Assembly (NCBI RefSeq): GCF_024346395.1
Contig: NZ_JAGQCW010000002.1
Coordinates: 186,001 to 250,000, forward strand
Length of the DNA: 64,000 nt
DNA from: Cyanobium sp. AMD-g
GTDB lineage: Bacteria; Cyanobacteriota; Cyanobacteriia; PCC-6307; Cyanobiaceae
Direction of reading: 5' to 3'
A program made the position numbers and the translations under genes. Positions 35,270-46,347 of the stretch are shown here, piece after piece. Below the pieces are notes generated by a model. That model did not search any database. It was given only the letters and a program-made list of their open reading frames with translations, and had not been told where the DNA came from. Every line of letters starts with the position of its first letter. Within the stretch, counting starts at the first letter, position 1.

Positions 35270-35764
35270 ATGGCTGAACTCACTCCCGCCCAGGCGGCCC
35301 TGCTGCGCATCGTCTGCACCGTCGCCTGGGCCGACGGCGAATGTTCCACCGCCGAGCGGGAGTTGCTCGCCGAACAGGTGGCCACCCATCTGCACGGTGA
35401 CAGCCCCAGTGGCCTCGGTGAAGCCCAGCTGGAGGCCTTTCTGGCCGAGCGGCTGCCCGTTGCCGGCCTCGATGCTCTGGTGGCCCAGCTCAGCGGCAGC
35501 GATGCCCGCCAGCTGGCCCTGAAGCTCAGCTACATGATGGTGCGGGTGGGGCGGCGCTCACCGGCCGAGCCCAGCATCAACGCCCAGGAGCGGGTTGCCT
35601 ATCGCCATCTGGCGGAGCTGCTGGGCCTGGAGGACGCCAGGATCCAGGAGATCGAGTGGGCGGCCGAGGCCGACCTGCCGAAGAAGGAGGGGCTGGCCCA
35701 GCTGCTGGCCGAGCTCACCGCTGGCTGGCGCACCCCGGACGACGGCCGGGGCCCCATCGCCTGA
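35270..35764 (+). CDS. TerB-like protein
   Basis: The 164-residue all-helical protein has the TerB pattern: AALLRIVCTVAWADGECSTA (helix followed by the acidic ADGxxSxxE turn) and ERVAYRHLAELLGLED in the second half. TerB-type domains bind metal ions and occur in tellurite-resistance and stress proteins. No other ter genes are present, so the role is unknown. It is translationally close to uvrA and ends one base from the convergent LCP gene. Confidence 0.75.
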   Translation: MAELTPAQAALLRIVCTVAWADGECSTAERELLAEQVATHLHGDSPSGLGEAQLEAFLAERLPVAGLDALVAQLSGSDARQLALKLSYMMVRVGRRSPAEPSINAQERVAYRHLAELLGLEDARIQEIEWAAEADLPKKEGLAQLLAELTAGWRTPDDGRGPIA

Positions 35765-35765
35765 C

Positions 35766-36767
35766 TCAGGGCAGCGGTTCCTCGCCGCTGCCGCTCGGGT
35801 GCGCCTGGTTGCTGTCGGGCATCCAGTAGCTGAGGTCGTTGTGCCAGTAGAGCCGGCCGGGCACCCGCTGGGTGCTCAGCTTGGTCTTGCCGAGGGCGGA
35901 CATCAGCTGGGTCATCTCGATCGGCGACAGGTCGGTGACCATGTCGTTGCCGGCGATCTCCAGCAGGGCCGGCAGCTTGGCGATTGTGGCCGGCTGGGCC
36001 AGCTTGCTGAACACCTGGGCCATCACCAGGCGCTGGCGCTCCATCCGGCCCAGGTCGCCCTGCTCGTCGTTGCGGAACCGCAGGAAGCCCTCCAGCTCCT
36101 TGCCCTTGAGAAGTTGCCGGCCGGGGTAGAGGTCGATGTAGAGGCCCTGGGCATTGTCGACGTAGTACATGCGCTTGGGCACATCCACCTCGACGCCTCC
36201 GAGGGCCTCGGCCAGCTTGTTGACCGCGTCGAGGTTCACCTTGAGATAGCGCTCCACCGGGGTGGCGAGCAGGTGGCCCACTTCCGCCTTGGCAGTCTGG
36301 ATGCCGCCGAGGGCGAACAGGGAGTTGGCCTTCACCACCCCCAGCTGGGGCGATTCGATGAAGGTGTCCCGCGGCACCTGGGTGATGTGGGTGATGTCAC
36401 CGTCGAGCCGTACGGTGAACATCACGTCGGTGTTTTCGCCCACGGAGTCGCGGCCGAGCACGAGGATCGGACGGTTCTCGATCGAGAGGGGATTCAGCAC
36501 CGCCCCGATGCCGCGGGGGGCGGGGATCAGGCCGGCCAGGTACGGGGCCAGCCGTGCCGGCAGCGGCCCGGCCATCAGGGCACCGACGGCCACGCCGATG
36601 CCGAAGGTGACCATGGGCCGGCGCCGGGACCGTTGCGGGGCGGGGGGCCGCTGCTTCGGATCGGGCCTGGTGCCGGTGTTCTCAGGCAGCGACACCGCCC
36701 CGAGTTCCCTCTTCTGCCGGGCCTTCCGGGAGCGAGAGAGCCTCGACGGTGAATGGGCCTGAGTCAT
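35766..36767 (-). CDS. LytR-CpsA-Psr (LCP) family protein
   Basis: This 333-residue membrane-anchored enzyme has a basic cytoplasmic tail (residues 1-50), one TM segment (MVTFGIGVAVGALMAGPLPA) and an external LCP domain with VLGRDSVGENTDVMFTVRLD, ITQVPRDTFI, and the FLRFRNDEQGDLGRMERQRL signature holding the catalytic arginines. LCP enzymes attach polymers from polyprenyl-phosphate carriers to peptidoglycan. In cyanobacteria the transferred glycan is not settled. The short gap to purT suggests a shared transcript. Confidence 0.92.
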   Translation of the reverse strand: MTQAHSPSRLSRSRKARQKRELGAVSLPENTGTRPDPKQRPPAPQRSRRRPMVTFGIGVAVGALMAGPLPARLAPYLAGLIPAPRGIGAVLNPLSIENRPILVLGRDSVGENTDVMFTVRLDGDITHITQVPRDTFIESPQLGVVKANSLFALGGIQTAKAEVGHLLATPVERYLKVNLDAVNKLAEALGGVEVDVPKRMYYVDNAQGLYIDLYPGRQLLKGKELEGFLRFRNDEQGDLGRMERQRLVMAQVFSKLAQPATIAKLPALLEIAGNDMVTDLSPIEMTQLMSALGKTKLSTQRVPGRLYWHNDLSYWMPDSNQAHPSGSGEEPLP

Positions 36768-36830
36768 TGTGCTACCCGCAGGGGCGCACCATAGGGCTCG
36801 AAGCGGCGAAAAACCAGTGGTGGCGACGGT

Positions 36831-38036
36831 TTATCGGCTGGTCTGCGCTTGCACGAGCGCGGCGGCCCCGTCGGCGCGCCCGCGCGCGTCCGCCTCATCG
36901 TCGCCGCGGGCCAGGGCCACCCCCAGGCGCCGCCAGGGCCGGACCTCCGGTTTGCCGAAGATCAGTACCTGGGTGTCCGGCACCGCCAGGGCCTGCTCCA
37001 GCCCCAGGTAGGTGGGGGTTCCGGCTCCCTGGGGGACGTCCGGTCCAGCCAGGATCACCCGGGACGCCGCCGCTCCAAGGCTGCGGATCTCGGGGATCGG
37101 CAGTCCCAGCACCGCCCGCAGGTGCAGCTCGAATTCGCTCAGGTTCTGGCCCACCAGCGTCACCAGGCCTGTGTCATGGGGCCGGGGCGAGAGCTCTGAG
37201 AACACCACCTCCTCGGCGCCGGGCTCGCCGCAGAGGAAGAACTCCACCCCGAACAGGCCGGCGCCGCCCAGGTTGTCGGTGACGGTTTTCGCCATCGCCT
37301 GGGCCGCCGCCAGCTGGGTCTCCCCCAGCTGGGCAGGCTGCCAGCTGCACTGGTAATCGCCCCGCTCCTGGATGTGGCCGATCGGCGGGCAGAACAGGGT
37401 GGGTCCCTGCCACTGGCGCACCGTCAGCAGGGTGATCTCCAGGCTGAAACGCAGGAACTCCTCCACGATCACGCGGGCGCCGGTCCCGCGGGCTCCGGCC
37501 ATGGCCCCGTCCCAGGCGGCTTCGATGCCGTCGGGGCCATGCACCACGCTCTGCCCCTTGCCGGAGGAACTCATCACCGGTTTCACCACCACGGGCCAGC
37601 CCAGGGGGGCCGCCGCTGCCGCCAGTTCCGCGGCGCTTTCGGCATAGGCGAAACGGGCGGTGCGCAGCCCCAGATCCCCTGCGGCCAGGTCACGGATGCG
37701 GTCACGGTTCATGGTCACCGCCGTGGCCCGTGCGGTGGGAATCACCGTGAGGCCTTCCGCCTCCAGTTCCGCCAGGGCGTCCACCGCCAGGGCTTCGATC
37801 TCAGGGATCACCACGTCGGGGCGATGGCGCCGCACCACCGCCTTGAGGGCGTCGGGGTCGGCCATGGCCACCACCTCGCTCACCTGCGCCACCGCCATCG
37901 CGGGGGCCTCGGCGTAGCGGTCGACGGCGATCACGCGGCAGCCGAGCCGCTGGGCGGCGATGGCCACCTCCTTGCCGAGTTCACCGCTGCCCAGCAGCAT
38001 CACGGTCCGCGGGAAGGGGGAGGGGCCTGGTGCCAT
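36831..38036 (-). CDS. purT: Formate-dependent GAR transformylase PurT
   Basis: This 401-residue ATP-grasp enzyme makes formyl-GAR from GAR, formate and ATP. It shows the N-terminal MLLGSGELGKEVAIAAQRLG, PVVKPVMSSSGKGQSVVHGP (ATP loop), FSLEITLLTVRQW, and VEFFLCGEPGAEEVVFSELS with the metal-binding Glu, then SPRPHDTGLVTL. It gives a folate-independent route for the third purine step. purU, whose product liberates formate, is 10 kb away in this window; purN is not seen. Confidence 0.96.
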   Translation of the reverse strand: MAPGPSPFPRTVMLLGSGELGKEVAIAAQRLGCRVIAVDRYAEAPAMAVAQVSEVVAMADPDALKAVVRRHRPDVVIPEIEALAVDALAELEAEGLTVIPTARATAVTMNRDRIRDLAAGDLGLRTARFAYAESAAELAAAAAPLGWPVVVKPVMSSSGKGQSVVHGPDGIEAAWDGAMAGARGTGARVIVEEFLRFSLEITLLTVRQWQGPTLFCPPIGHIQERGDYQCSWQPAQLGETQLAAAQAMAKTVTDNLGGAGLFGVEFFLCGEPGAEEVVFSELSPRPHDTGLVTLVGQNLSEFELHLRAVLGLPIPEIRSLGAAASRVILAGPDVPQGAGTPTYLGLEQALAVPDTQVLIFGKPEVRPWRRLGVALARGDDEADARGRADGAAALVQAQTSR

Positions 38037-38097
38037 GGGGGGGGAGCGGATCGGGCGATCCTGACGCGGCGAGAGCCCTTTCCCCTAACGTGCCGCG

Positions 38098-38289
38098 ATG
38101 CTTCTGGCCCTCCTCCCCCTGCCCACCGGCGTTGGCCCTCTCGCTTTCAGCACCGTCGGCGATGCGGCCAACGGGGTGCTGCCCTTCGGCTGGGATGTGG
38201 CCGGCTTCCAGAAATGGACGCTGATCTACCTGGGCGTCTCGTCCCTGGCTTTCGTGGTGGTCTGGCTGGTGGGCTACCTGCGCCGCTGA
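38098..38289 (+). CDS. Small single-pass membrane protein
   Basis: This is a 63-residue protein with an N-terminal hydrophobic stretch (MLLALLPLPTGVGPLAF) and a strong C-terminal TM helix (IYLGVSSLAFVVVWLVGYLR). The middle (LPFGWDVAGFQKW) has the look of small thylakoid proteins, but I do not recognise it as a known Psb, Psa or Pet subunit. ATG 38098 is the sole start. It is divergent from purT with a 61-bp gap. Codon use is like its neighbours, so I count it as real. Confidence 0.6.
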   Translation: MLLALLPLPTGVGPLAFSTVGDAANGVLPFGWDVAGFQKWTLIYLGVSSLAFVVVWLVGYLRR

Positions 38290-38320
38290 GCGTACGGGCC
38301 CCCCACGCGCCTGGACCCCC

Positions 38321-38569
38321 TCAGCAGGCGGGCCCGTCCAGCAGGGTGAGCTGGCTCTCGGCCGATTCCTCGCTCACGAACCCGTAGGCATCGAACACGG
38401 CGGGATCGGGGTGGGTGATGCGCTGCCCCTCCGGGTGGCGCTCCACCTTGAAGCCCTCATCGGCCATGCGGCGCATCAGGGCCGCCGCCTCCTCGAACCG
38501 TGCCGCCATCGCCTCCAGGCTGGCGCAGTCGGCGGTGAGTCCCGTTTCCTTCCAGGTGAAAAACGCCAT
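38321..38569 (-). CDS. Conserved hypothetical protein
   Basis: The 82-residue acidic soluble protein begins MAFFTWKETGLTADCASLEA and has helices AARFEEAAALMRRMADEGFK, then ITHPDPAVFDAYGFVSEESA. It has no known domain that I can name. It lies between a small membrane protein and mraY, on the mraY strand, with a 61-bp gap. Composition and codon use look native. Confidence 0.6.
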   Translation of the reverse strand: MAFFTWKETGLTADCASLEAMAARFEEAAALMRRMADEGFKVERHPEGQRITHPDPAVFDAYGFVSEESAESQLTLLDGPAC

Positions 38570-38630
38570 GGGCCCGGGTGCGACGGTGGGGTCGGCGGGG
38601 TCGCCGCGATCGACGACAGGCAGCGGCTGC

Positions 38631-39707
38631 TCAGGGCAGCAGCACCAATCCCACCAGCACCAGTATCAGGCTGGCGCCCCACAGAGCGAGAACCACCCGC
38701 TGCTCCGGCAGTCCCCCCAGTTCGAAGTGGTGGTGCAGCGGCGCCATGCGGAACAGGCGCCGCCCCTGGCCGTCGGCCCCTTTGGTGGCTTTGAACACCC
38801 CCACCTGCAGGATCACCGAGAGGGATTCAGCCAGGAACACGCCCCCCATCAGCAGCAGGGGCCAGAGGCTGTCGGTCAGCAGGGCCACGGAGGACAGGGC
38901 AGCCCCCATGGCCAGGGAGCCCGTGTCGCCCATGAACACCCGGGCCGGGTGCCGGTTCTGGCTGAGGAAGCCGAGCCAGCAGCCCGCCATGGCCGTGCAG
39001 AAGGCGGCCAGCACCGGATCCCCCCCGTGCCCCCGCAGCATCAGTTGCAATCCCATGCCGGTGAACACGATGGCGCCGCAGCCGGCGGCCAGGCCATCGA
39101 GCCCGTCGGTGAGGTTGGTGGCGTTGCTCTCGGCCAGGAATACGAACAGGGCCAGGGGCCAGATCAGCAGTCCGAGGGTGAGCACCCGGCCGAAGGGCAG
39201 CCCCAGATCCCCCGGTACCCCGCCCCCCAGCCAGCCGCCCTGGTGGGCCCAGACCAGGAAACCGACGGCGGCCAGGGCCTGGAGCAGCAGCTTGCCCCGG
39301 GGGCTCAGGCCCGTGTTGGTGCGGCGGGTGAGGCTGCGCCAGTCGTCGACGGCACCGATCGCCATGTAGGCCAGGGTGACCGCCGCCACCGCCAGCAGGC
39401 GGGGATCCTGCGGGCTGATCAGCCCCCCCACCAGCACCCCCACGGGCACCACCAGCAGGCCGCCCATGGTGGGGGTGCCCGCCTTGCTGTGGTGGGCCTG
39501 GGGGCCTTCGTCCCGGATCACCTGGCCGAGCTTCAGGGCCCGCAGGCGGGGCACCCCGAGGGCTGCCACACCAGCGCTGACCAAAGCCGCCACCACCAGC
39601 GGCAGGGTCAGCATGGAATTGGCCACCAGGGCGTCGCTGGCCAGGCAGGCGGCCAGCAGGATCAGGGCGAGCAGGGCCGCAGGCGTGCGGCCGTCGCGGG
39701 AAGCCAT
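38631..39707 (-). CDS. mraY: MraY (phospho-MurNAc-pentapeptide translocase)
   Basis: This integral membrane enzyme moves phospho-MurNAc-pentapeptide onto undecaprenyl phosphate to make lipid I. Signature loops are [34 protein letters not shown] (the DDxx aspartates), [29 protein letters not shown] and [12 protein letters not shown]. About ten TM segments are visible. I use ATG 39707 (358 residues); the frame is open to 39773 but the added residues are not family-like. Confidence 0.96.
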   Translation of the reverse strand: MASRDGRTPAALLALILLAACLASDALVANSMLTLPLVVAALVSAGVAALGVPRLRALKLGQVIRDEGPQAHHSKAGTPTMGGLLVVPVGVLVGGLISPQDPRLLAVAAVTLAYMAIGAVDDWRSLTRRTNTGLSPRGKLLLQALAAVGFLVWAHQGGWLGGGVPGDLGLPFGRVLTLGLLIWPLALFVFLAESNATNLTDGLDGLAAGCGAIVFTGMGLQLMLRGHGGDPVLAAFCTAMAGCWLGFLSQNRHPARVFMGDTGSLAMGAALSSVALLTDSLWPLLLMGGVFLAESLSVILQVGVFKATKGADGQGRRLFRMAPLHHHFELGGLPEQRVVLALWGASLILVLVGLVLLP

Positions 39708-39741
39708 CGGAGGGGCTGCAGGGTGGTGACGGATCGGACCG

Positions 39742-39993
39742 TCAGTCCTCCCAGTCTTCCTCCGAGGGCTCATCGGCCGGGCTGTAATCCTCTTTCTCGC
39801 CCATCAGCGCCGACAGCTCCTCCTCTTCCACCGTGCTCACATCGGTGCTGGCGGTTTCCTCATCGGCCACCAGGCGGCCGCTGGCTTCCAGCAGGCTCAG
39901 CAGATCGGGCTCATCCCGCAATGGCAGCACCGGCGCCGGCTCGTTGCGCCGGTAGCGGGTCAGGGAGGGGTTGATCGTGTCGAGAATGCTCAT
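39742..39993 (-). CDS. DUF3134 protein
   Basis: The 83-residue protein matches the cyanobacterial DUF3134 type: N-terminal [20 protein letters not shown], then [15 protein letters not shown], and a very acidic tail (SEEDWED). The function is unknown; the family is restricted to cyanobacteria and supports the host assignment. It sits 34 bp upstream of the mraY start on the same strand. Confidence 0.8.
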   Translation of the reverse strand: MSILDTINPSLTRYRRNEPAPVLPLRDEPDLLSLLEASGRLVADEETASTDVSTVEEEELSALMGEKEDYSPADEPSEEDWED

Positions 39994-40044
39994 GCCGTCA
40001 GGCTAGGTCGTCAAGGACCGACTCAACACCCTACCGCGCCGCCC

Positions 40045-40302
40045 ATGAACACCGCCAAGATCCTGGAAGTGGGCCGTCTCTGGTCGGCGGCCCTCATCCT
40101 CAGCACCCTGCTGGCCGCGGCCGCCATCCGCTGGCCCCAGCCCCTGCCGATCGTGCCGGCGGTGGTGGTGGCCCTGGTGCTCGGACCCCCCCTCCTGCTG
40201 GCCCTGGTGGTTCTGCTTCGCTGGCGCCTGCCGGCGGCGGACCAGGGGGGAGAATGGCCCCAGGCGACAGAATCGATCGCCACTGAGCAGGAGCGTCACT
40301 GA
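40045..40302 (+). CDS. Small two-TM membrane protein
   Basis: This 85-residue protein has two hydrophobic helices ([17 protein letters not shown] and [20 protein letters not shown]) and a short polar tail. Its stop TGA shares a base with the argG start (TGATG), so the two are translationally coupled. The product is not recognised. It may be an accessory of the arginine pathway only by position. Confidence 0.6.
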   Translation: MNTAKILEVGRLWSAALILSTLLAAAAIRWPQPLPIVPAVVVALVLGPPLLLALVVLLRWRLPAADQGGEWPQATESIATEQERH

Positions 40303-41558
40303 TGGCGGAGTTGGGGCAGCAGGCGGCGGGTGGTGCACCGCAGACAGGAACGCCGCGTGCCGAGCGGGTCGTGCTCGCCTATTCCGGTGGTGTCGACACC
40401 AGCGTCTGCATCCCCTACCTGATGCGGGAGTGGGGGGTGAAGGAGGTGATCACCTTCGCCGCCGACCTGGGCCAGGGCGATGAGCTCGAGCCGATCCGGC
40501 TCAAGGCCCTGGCGGCCGGCGCCAGCCGCTCCCTGGTCGACGACCTGATCGATCCCTTCATCCGCGAGTTCGCTTTCCCCGCCATCCGGGCCAATGCCCT
40601 CTATGAGGGCCGCTATCCCCTGTCCACGGCCCTGGCCCGCCCCCTGATCGCCCGTCGCCTCGTCGAGGTGGCCCGCGAGGTGGGTGCCGATGCGGTGGCC
40701 CACGGCTGCACCGGCAAGGGCAACGATCAGGTGCGCTTCGATGTCGCCATCGGTGCCCTGGCCCCCGACCTCAAGGTGCTGGCTCCGGCGCGGGAATGGG
40801 GCATGAGCCGGGAAGAGACGATCGCCTACGGCGAGCGCTGTGACATCCCGGCGCCGGTGAGCAAGAAATCCCCCTATTCGATCGACCTCAACCTGCTGGG
40901 CCGCAGCATCGAGGCTGGCCCCCTGGAGGACCCGATGGTGGAGCCGCCGGAGGAGGTCTTTGCCATGACCCGCTCGGTGGCGGACGCTCCGACCGAGGGG
41001 CAGGTGGTGGAGATCGCCTTCGAGCAGGGCAATCCGGTGGCGATCGACGGTGAGCGTCTCGACCCGGTGGCCCTGATCCGGCGGGCCAATGCCCTGGCGG
41101 GGACCCATGGCTTCGGCCGCCTCGACATGATCGAGAACCGGGTGGTGGGCATCAAGAGCCGGGAGATCTACGAAACCCCCGGCCTGCTGCTGCTGATCCG
41201 CGCCCACCAGGAGCTGGAGAGCCTCACCCTGGCCGCCGACGTGCTCCGCTACAAGCGCCAGATCGAGATGAGCTGGGCGGACCTGGTGTATCAGGGTCTC
41301 TGGTTCGGCCCCCTCAAGGACGCCCTTGACGGCTTCCTCGACCGCACCCAGGCCACGGTGAACGGCCTGGTGCGGATCCGGCTCCAGAAGGGCAGCGCCA
41401 CCGTGGTGGGGCGCTCCAGCGCCAGCGACAGCCTCTATGTGCCCGACATGGCCACCTATGGCGCCGAGGATCTCTTCGACCACCGCGCCGCCGAGGGCTT
41501 CATCTACGTCTGGGGGATGCCTACGCGGTTATGGGCCGCCCGTCGTCGTGGCGACTGA
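40302..41558 (+). CDS. argG: Argininosuccinate synthase
   Basis: The 418-residue enzyme condenses citrulline and aspartate with ATP. The N-type ATP-pyrophosphatase loop is [10 protein letters not shown] at about 26-35, and [21 protein letters not shown] and [13 protein letters not shown] are substrate segments. The C-terminus ends [20 protein letters not shown], whose last residues overlap the convergent coiled-coil gene by 38 bp and look like a recent extension. The ATG at 40302 overlaps the upstream stop. Confidence 0.96.
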   Translation: MAELGQQAAGGAPQTGTPRAERVVLAYSGGVDTSVCIPYLMREWGVKEVITFAADLGQGDELEPIRLKALAAGASRSLVDDLIDPFIREFAFPAIRANALYEGRYPLSTALARPLIARRLVEVAREVGADAVAHGCTGKGNDQVRFDVAIGALAPDLKVLAPAREWGMSREETIAYGERCDIPAPVSKKSPYSIDLNLLGRSIEAGPLEDPMVEPPEEVFAMTRSVADAPTEGQVVEIAFEQGNPVAIDGERLDPVALIRRANALAGTHGFGRLDMIENRVVGIKSREIYETPGLLLLIRAHQELESLTLAADVLRYKRQIEMSWADLVYQGLWFGPLKDALDGFLDRTQATVNGLVRIRLQKGSATVVGRSSASDSLYVPDMATYGAEDLFDHRAAEGFIYVWGMPTRLWAARRRGD

Positions 41559-42261
41559 TCTTCTGGAGTGTCCCCTCGCCCGGACGTCCGTTGGCGTCTG
41601 GGCCGCCCAGCCGCAGGGCCCGCTTCAGGGCCTGGCCCCAGCCTTCCTTCCTGACCACCGTGGACAGCAGCAGGGGCTGGGGGCGGCCTGAGCCAGGCGG
41701 TGGACCGTCGGCGGCAGCCGGATTGAGGCTGTACAGCCGCTCCCGCAGGGCCTGGTTGTCGTCGAGCAGATGCTTCTGGTGCTCCATCACTGTGGCCAGG
41801 CGCTGCTGAAACTTGCGCTCGAAGATCTCGGGAAGGTCTTCGAGCATTTCGTGCAGCGCCTTGAGCTCATCGCGGGCGGCTGCCAGCTCCATTTCGAGCT
41901 GGTGGGCATCCGGGCCGGTGGTGGTGATGGCGAGGCTCGAGGCCGCCGCTGCCGCCTGGGGGGCCTTGGCCGCAGCCGGTGGCGCGACTGGGTCCAGCAG
42001 GATCGGCTCGGCGTCGATCGGCTCGCGGGGGATGGGCGCCGCGGTGTCAGCGCCGGCGGCAGGCACCTCGCCAAAGCTGAAGCTGGCCGGCTGTGGGGGC
42101 GCCAGAGGGGCCACAGGCTGGCCGGGGGTCAGCACGCTCGGAGCAGGCGCTGCCTGATTGGCGGGCCAACCTGAAGGGGTGTAGGCCGGCTGGGCCGGCA
42201 CCACACGGGATGGTGGGAGGGTTCCCTCCGGATGGGCGTCCTCCTTGTCCGAAGCTGTCAT
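41521..42261 (-). CDS. Coiled-coil conserved hypothetical
   Basis: The 246-residue protein has a Pro/Ala-rich low-complexity N-terminal half (1-115), a coiled coil at about 118-175 ([20 protein letters not shown], then [18 protein letters not shown]), and a C-terminal segment [20 protein letters not shown]. No enzymatic domain is seen. It is probably a structural or scaffold protein of unknown partner. It runs on the strand of rpsF, 57 bp from it, and overlaps argG convergently. Confidence 0.65.
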   Translation of the reverse strand: MTASDKEDAHPEGTLPPSRVVPAQPAYTPSGWPANQAAPAPSVLTPGQPVAPLAPPQPASFSFGEVPAAGADTAAPIPREPIDAEPILLDPVAPPAAAKAPQAAAAASSLAITTTGPDAHQLEMELAAARDELKALHEMLEDLPEIFERKFQQRLATVMEHQKHLLDDNQALRERLYSLNPAAADGPPPGSGRPQPLLLSTVVRKEGWGQALKRALRLGGPDANGRPGEGTLQKISRHDDGRPITA

Positions 42262-42318
42262 CGCCTAGCACCCATTGGGCGGACTGTAGGCCCAGCGCTC
42301 AGGGATGAACAGCCGGGA

Positions 42319-42681
42319 TCAGACCGCCGCCGGTTCGGTGGGGGCCACTTCGACGGCGGCGCCGGGGACGCTGCGGGGGGGAGGCATGGGGCCGTCCTGG
42401 ATCACGGTCAGGTAGCGGATGACGTCTTCAGAGAGCCGCATTGCCCGCTCGAGCACGGCCACCTGCTGGCCGTCGCCGCTGTGGTTGAGCTGCACGTAGA
42501 TGCCTTCCCGGTGCTTGGCGATCGGATAGGCCAGCCGGCGCTTGCCGCGCATCTGGGTGTCGAGAACTTCGGCGCCGGCCTCGATCACGAGGTCGCGGTA
42601 CTTGGCGACGTGGGTTTCGACTTCCTCTTCCGGAATGTCCGGCCGGAGGATGTACATGGTCTCGTAATAGGGCTGCGTCAT
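42319..42681 (-). CDS. rpsF: 30S ribosomal protein S6
   Basis: The 120-residue S6 protein has the usual [20 protein letters not shown] start, [40 protein letters not shown] and VIRYLTV. A short Pro/Val-rich tail ([17 protein letters not shown]) is typical of cyanobacterial S6. It binds 16S rRNA with S18 in the platform. rpsR is not beside it. The Tic20 gene ends 90 bp further up the same strand. Confidence 0.97.
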   Translation of the reverse strand: MTQPYYETMYILRPDIPEEEVETHVAKYRDLVIEAGAEVLDTQMRGKRRLAYPIAKHREGIYVQLNHSGDGQQVAVLERAMRLSEDVIRYLTVIQDGPMPPPRSVPGAAVEVAPTEPAAV

Positions 42682-42772
42682 GGTCGCCTGTGGAGGGGCT
42701 GATGGGCACGGAGCCCTTCAGCGACGGATCTAGGAACCTATCGCAGCGTCGTCGCCGCGCCTCCAGGAACGT

Positions 42773-43255
42773 TCAGAACAGCTGCATCCGCACGGCTTCG
42801 GAGACGGTGGGAATGTCGGCTTCCTTGCCCCGCAGGCTCTGGATCACCGAGAACAGCACCAGCAGCAGGGTGCCGAGGAAGATCGTGTTGGAGAGGGTGC
42901 GGATGGCGAAGCCGGCGCCGAGGGGGGCCAGCAGTGTGTCGAAGGCGAGGCTGAGCAGCACCAGCACGATGTCGATCAGGATCGCCTGCAGCACGTTGAA
43001 GCGGATCGGGTAGGGCACCCTGGGGTTGCGCACCACCAGCAGGAACAGGAGCAGGAACAGCACCAGCCCGCCGAAGGGGATGGCCTGCTCCAGCACCACC
43101 AGGGGCAGGGCCGGCACGGCGACCCACTGCAGCAGCGGGAACATGTCGAACAGGGCCTGGCCGAAGCGCAGGGCGTCGCTCAGGGGCAGCAGGTAGGCCA
43201 GGGCTCCCAGCAGCCGCTGCCAGATCGGAGGACCTTCCATGGGGGCTCTGGGCAA
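42773..43255 (-). CDS. Tic20-family membrane protein
   Basis: The 160-residue protein has four TM segments and the Tic20 pattern: WQRLLGALAYLLPLSDALRF, VVRNPRVPYPIRFNVLQAIL and a C-terminal IQSLRGKEADIPTVSEAVRM. Plastid Tic20 is a core part of the inner-envelope protein channel; the role of the cyanobacterial homologues is not defined. ATG 43240 is an alternative start. It follows aroE by 21 bp on one strand. Confidence 0.9.
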   Translation of the reverse strand: MPRAPMEGPPIWQRLLGALAYLLPLSDALRFGQALFDMFPLLQWVAVPALPLVVLEQAIPFGGLVLFLLLFLLVVRNPRVPYPIRFNVLQAILIDIVLVLLSLAFDTLLAPLGAGFAIRTLSNTIFLGTLLLVLFSVIQSLRGKEADIPTVSEAVRMQLF

Positions 43256-43276
43256 AGGCAGGAGAGTGAGCGCAGG

Positions 43277-44191
43277 CTAGGGGGCCTCCAGCCGGGCCAG
43301 GGCGGCGGCCCGCATGGCAACGACCGGCATCTCCTGCCGTCCGCTCCAGAGCCGCAGGGAGGCGGCCCCTTGCTGCACCAGCATCTCCAGGCCGTCGATG
43401 CTGCGGCAGCCCTGCTGGCGGGCCAGGCGCAACAGGGCCGTGGGTCTGGGTGTGTAGATGAGGTCGTAGACCGTGGTCGCCGGTGACAGGGCCGCGATCT
43501 GGTCGGCGCGCAGGGGCGAGCGCTCCGCGGCGGCCGGATCGCCCGTTGAGGCCATGCCCACCGGGGTGGTGTTGACGACCAGATCGGCGCTCGCCAACGC
43601 CACGCCCAGGGGGTCCGCTGGGCCGGTGCTGTCGGGTTCCCAGACCAGGGGCACCAGGCCGGGGGCCCAGTCGGCGCAGGAGCGGATGAACAGCTCCAGG
43701 CGCATGGCGTCACGGCCCGCCACCCGGATGCAGTCCAGGCCCAGGTCCACCAGGCCCGCCACCACCGCCCGGGCACTGCCGCCGTAGCCCAGCACCAGCG
43801 CTTCACGGGCGGCCAGGGGCCGCAGCGGCGCCAGAAAACCCTCCACATCGGTGTTGGTGCCAAGCCAGCCGCCGCCATCGCGACGCACCAGGGTGTTCAC
43901 GGCCCCCAGCCGCTGGGCCAGCGGTGTCAGCGCGTCCGCCAGTTCGGCGGCGGCCTGCTTGTGGGGCAGGGTGACATTCAGGCCGCGGCAGCCGATCGCC
44001 GCCAGGGCCCGCAGCACCACGGCGAGGTCGGAGGCCGCCACCGGCAGGGCCAGGTAGGCCCAGTCGAGGCCCAGCTCGGCGATGGCGGCGTTGTGCATCG
44101 CCGGCGAAAGGGAATGGCGCACCGGATCCCCCAGCACCCCCACCAGGGCGGTGCCGCCACCGATCACCGGTGCTGTCGGGGGGGTCGCCAT
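43277..44191 (-). CDS. aroE: Shikimate dehydrogenase
   Basis: The enzyme of about 304 residues reduces 3-dehydroshikimate with NADPH. It shows [20 protein letters not shown] (shikimate-binding Ser residues), [10 protein letters not shown] with the catalytic Lys, GTNTDVEGF with the catalytic Asp, [13 protein letters not shown] nucleotide loop, and VNTTPVGM. I use ATG 44191; the frame is open to 44308. The nucleotide loop reads GYGGSARA, where AroE usually has GAGGAxxA. Confidence 0.95.
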   Translation of the reverse strand: MATPPTAPVIGGGTALVGVLGDPVRHSLSPAMHNAAIAELGLDWAYLALPVAASDLAVVLRALAAIGCRGLNVTLPHKQAAAELADALTPLAQRLGAVNTLVRRDGGGWLGTNTDVEGFLAPLRPLAAREALVLGYGGSARAVVAGLVDLGLDCIRVAGRDAMRLELFIRSCADWAPGLVPLVWEPDSTGPADPLGVALASADLVVNTTPVGMASTGDPAAAERSPLRADQIAALSPATTVYDLIYTPRPTALLRLARQQGCRSIDGLEMLVQQGAASLRLWSGRQEMPVVAMRAAALARLEAP

Positions 44192-44367
44192 GGGCTCGCG
44201 CGGGCAGCTGCCGCCCGACCGTAGATCCGCCGGATCCCAGGCTCCGACAGGCGGCCGGCCCCGTCCCGGTACGGCACCGGTTCGGGAACCACCCCTCGCC
44301 TGGGTCAACCCCGGATGCGGAAGATGGCGGAAGCCAGAAATTCATTCACACCAGGAGTCGGTCATCC

Positions 44368-46272
<1,905 letters not shown>

Positions 46273-46305
46273 TCCCTGGGCCGCCCGGCCCGGATCCATC
46301 TGCAC

Positions 46306-46330
46306 CAAGCCCCCCTCGGGGGGCTTTTTC
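46306..46330 (+). terminator. Intrinsic terminator after dnaK
   Basis: The stem AAGCCCCCC / GGGGGGCTT with loop TC is followed by TTTTT. It is the clearest Rho-independent terminator in the window, and the 3' AAG/CTT flanks allow it to stop the convergent oxidase gene as well. Confidence 0.92.
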
Positions 46331-46347
46331 ATGGGCTGCTCTGTCGT